22,526 nt of DNA. Origin: Treponema sp. UBA6988 (GTDB taxonomy: Bacteria > Spirochaetota > Spirochaetia > Treponematales > Treponemataceae). The notes under the pieces are model-generated. The model did no database searches. It was not told where the DNA came from and saw only the letters and a program-made list of their open reading frames with translations. Location: positions 1 through 22,526 of the forward strand of contig DJYC01000029.1 in the NCBI GenBank assembly GCA_002448445.1, written 5' to 3'. Shown piece after piece: positions 21,660 to 22,526 of the stretch (positions within the stretch are counted from its first letter, which is position 1; each line of letters begins with the position of its first letter). Made by a program: the position numbers and the translations under genes.

Positions 21660-22478
21660 TCAGCTCAAGGCCTTTAGGAGCAAAAGACTGTCTCTGGTGG
21701 CGGCAACATCGTGAACGCGGACCCAACTGGCACCTTTTTGGACTGCAATCATGTCCGCAGCAAGGGTTCCCCAGAGACGCTCATCTTCCTTACGGCCTGT
21801 AATTGCACCAATGCAGGTCTTTCTTGAAAGTGCCATCATCACGGGGTATTTTCCAGCACAAAGCCTGCCGCAGTTCTTTATGAGGGCAATGTTGGCTTCC
21901 AAGTCTTTACCAAAGCCAATTCCCGGATCCACAATTATTTTTTCCTTTGCAATACCGGCACTCTCCGCAAAGACTGCCCTCTCCCGCAAAAAAGAGTCCA
22001 CTTCTAAAAAGACATCTTCATAACCGCCGTTATTCTGCATGGTGGAAGGAATGCCCCTCTTGTGCATAAGTATTACAGGCAGTTTCTTTTGCGAACAAAA
22101 TTCAGCAAGAGAAGGCTGGTCCAGCAAGGCTGAAACATCGTTTAAAATGTCTGCACCTTCTTCAAAAGCGGCCTTCATTACGCCAAGCTTTCTTGTGTCC
22201 ACGGAGATTGGAATATTACTTGTCTTTCGGATTTGCCTTATTAGCGGAACAACACGGCCAATTTCTTCTTCTTCGCTAACATAAGAAGAACCGGGCCTTG
22301 TGCTTTCACCGCCAATGTCAAGAACGTCTGCACCCTCGTCTATCAGCTGCAAGGCACGGTCAATTCCGCCACGACTGGAAGCATAAAAACTGTCCGGCGT
22401 AGCGTTTACAATCCCCATAATAAAAGCGGGAAGTTCCGTAGAAATTTCTCTGTCTGCCAAGTTAAATTTTAAATTCAT
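21660..22478 (-). CDS. folP: Dihydropteroate synthase
   Basis: The 272-residue enzyme condenses p-aminobenzoate with dihydropterin pyrophosphate in folate synthesis and is the target of sulfonamides. It has the full family order: MGIVNATPDSF (21-31), DIGGESTRPGS (54-64), ISVDTRK (91-97), NDVSAL, ILMHKRG, IIVDPGIGFGKDLEAN, ALSRKTCIGAITG and VRVHDV. This is the normal length for a TIM-barrel DHPS. A TTG start at 22505 would lie in a palindrome, so the ATG at 22478 is chosen. No Shine-Dalgarno sequence precedes it; TAATAA on the minus strand (22492-22487) lies eight bases upstream and may be a -10 box. No other folate gene is in the window. Confidence 0.95.
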   Translation of the reverse strand: MNLKFNLADREISTELPAFIMGIVNATPDSFYASSRGGIDRALQLIDEGADVLDIGGESTRPGSSYVSEEEEIGRVVPLIRQIRKTSNIPISVDTRKLGVMKAAFEEGADILNDVSALLDQPSLAEFCSQKKLPVILMHKRGIPSTMQNNGGYEDVFLEVDSFLRERAVFAESAGIAKEKIIVDPGIGFGKDLEANIALIKNCGRLCAGKYPVMMALSRKTCIGAITGRKEDERLWGTLAADMIAVQKGASWVRVHDVAATRDSLLLLKALS

Positions 22479-22504
22479 ATTTTTGTTTATTAAGGGGAGG
22501 GACA

Positions 22505-22526
22505 ACTTTTTTAACGTTAAAAAAGT
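22505..22526. promoter_or_regulatory. 22-bp perfect palindrome upstream of folP
   Basis: ACTTTTTTAAC (22505-22515) and GTTAAAAAAGT (22516-22526) are exact inverse complements and reach the window edge. The palindrome overlaps the region expected for the folP -35. It could be an operator or the stem of a terminator from a gene to the right. Confidence 0.5.

Overview
The window looks like a chromosomal segment of a spirochaete, most probably a host-associated Treponema. This is inferred from the gene content and general style (Lys-rich, moderate-GC proteins, near-consensus sigma-70 promoters, an enzyme I gene next to der, a spirochaete-like set of transporters and regulators). I could not run a database search, so the genus is a judgement. 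Fourteen complete protein genes are supported, and none is broken. I see no tRNA, rRNA, CRISPR array, insertion sequence or phage gene.

Layout. Positions 161-622 (+) encode a low-molecular-weight tyrosine phosphatase. A three-gene minus-strand operon follows (2811 to 605): a degenerate Rossmann/SDR-like protein, an MgtC-type membrane protein and a HAD phosphatase. It is divergent from a dicarboxylate/amino-acid symporter-like gene at 2877-4106. Next come an HTH regulator fused to a complete superoxide-reductase-like module (4216-4821), aspS (5302-7158), a three-in-one ECF transporter (two ATPases plus EcfT, 7620-9761), a LacI-type repressor (9851-10891), a long-chain acyl-CoA synthetase (11090-13018) and a secreted protein with an apparently duplicated DUF2931-like domain (13380-14603). 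A minus-strand operon, ptsI-der-merR-rsm22-like methyltransferase, runs from 19767 to 14629. The window ends with a histidine/aromatic ammonia-lyase (20059-21636, +) convergent with folP (22478-21660, -).

Two genome-level patterns stand out. First, most genes that begin a transcript have a good -10 box ending only 6-9 nt before the ATG and no Shine-Dalgarno sequence, which predicts leaderless mRNAs. Genes inside operons, and three regulated-looking genes (xre-SOR, lacI, fadD), instead have recognisable or possible ribosome binding sites. At 2841-2846 a self-complementary TTGCAA appears to be the -35 box of two divergent leaderless promoters at once.

Second, the large intergenic gaps (4822-5301, 7159-7619, 13019-13379 and 19768-20058) hold copies of a structured repeat. 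Its arms keep base-pairing while their sequence changes: an outer GGGG/CCCC stem, three small hairpins, and conserved GGTTCC and CTCCATT spacers. In two gaps it is joined to a second multi-hairpin module whose stems also co-vary. I regard this repeat family as the best candidate for something undescribed here. Functionally the genes are mostly housekeeping (tRNA charging, ribosome assembly, folate, PTS energy coupling, acyl activation, vitamin/metal uptake) mixed with regulators.
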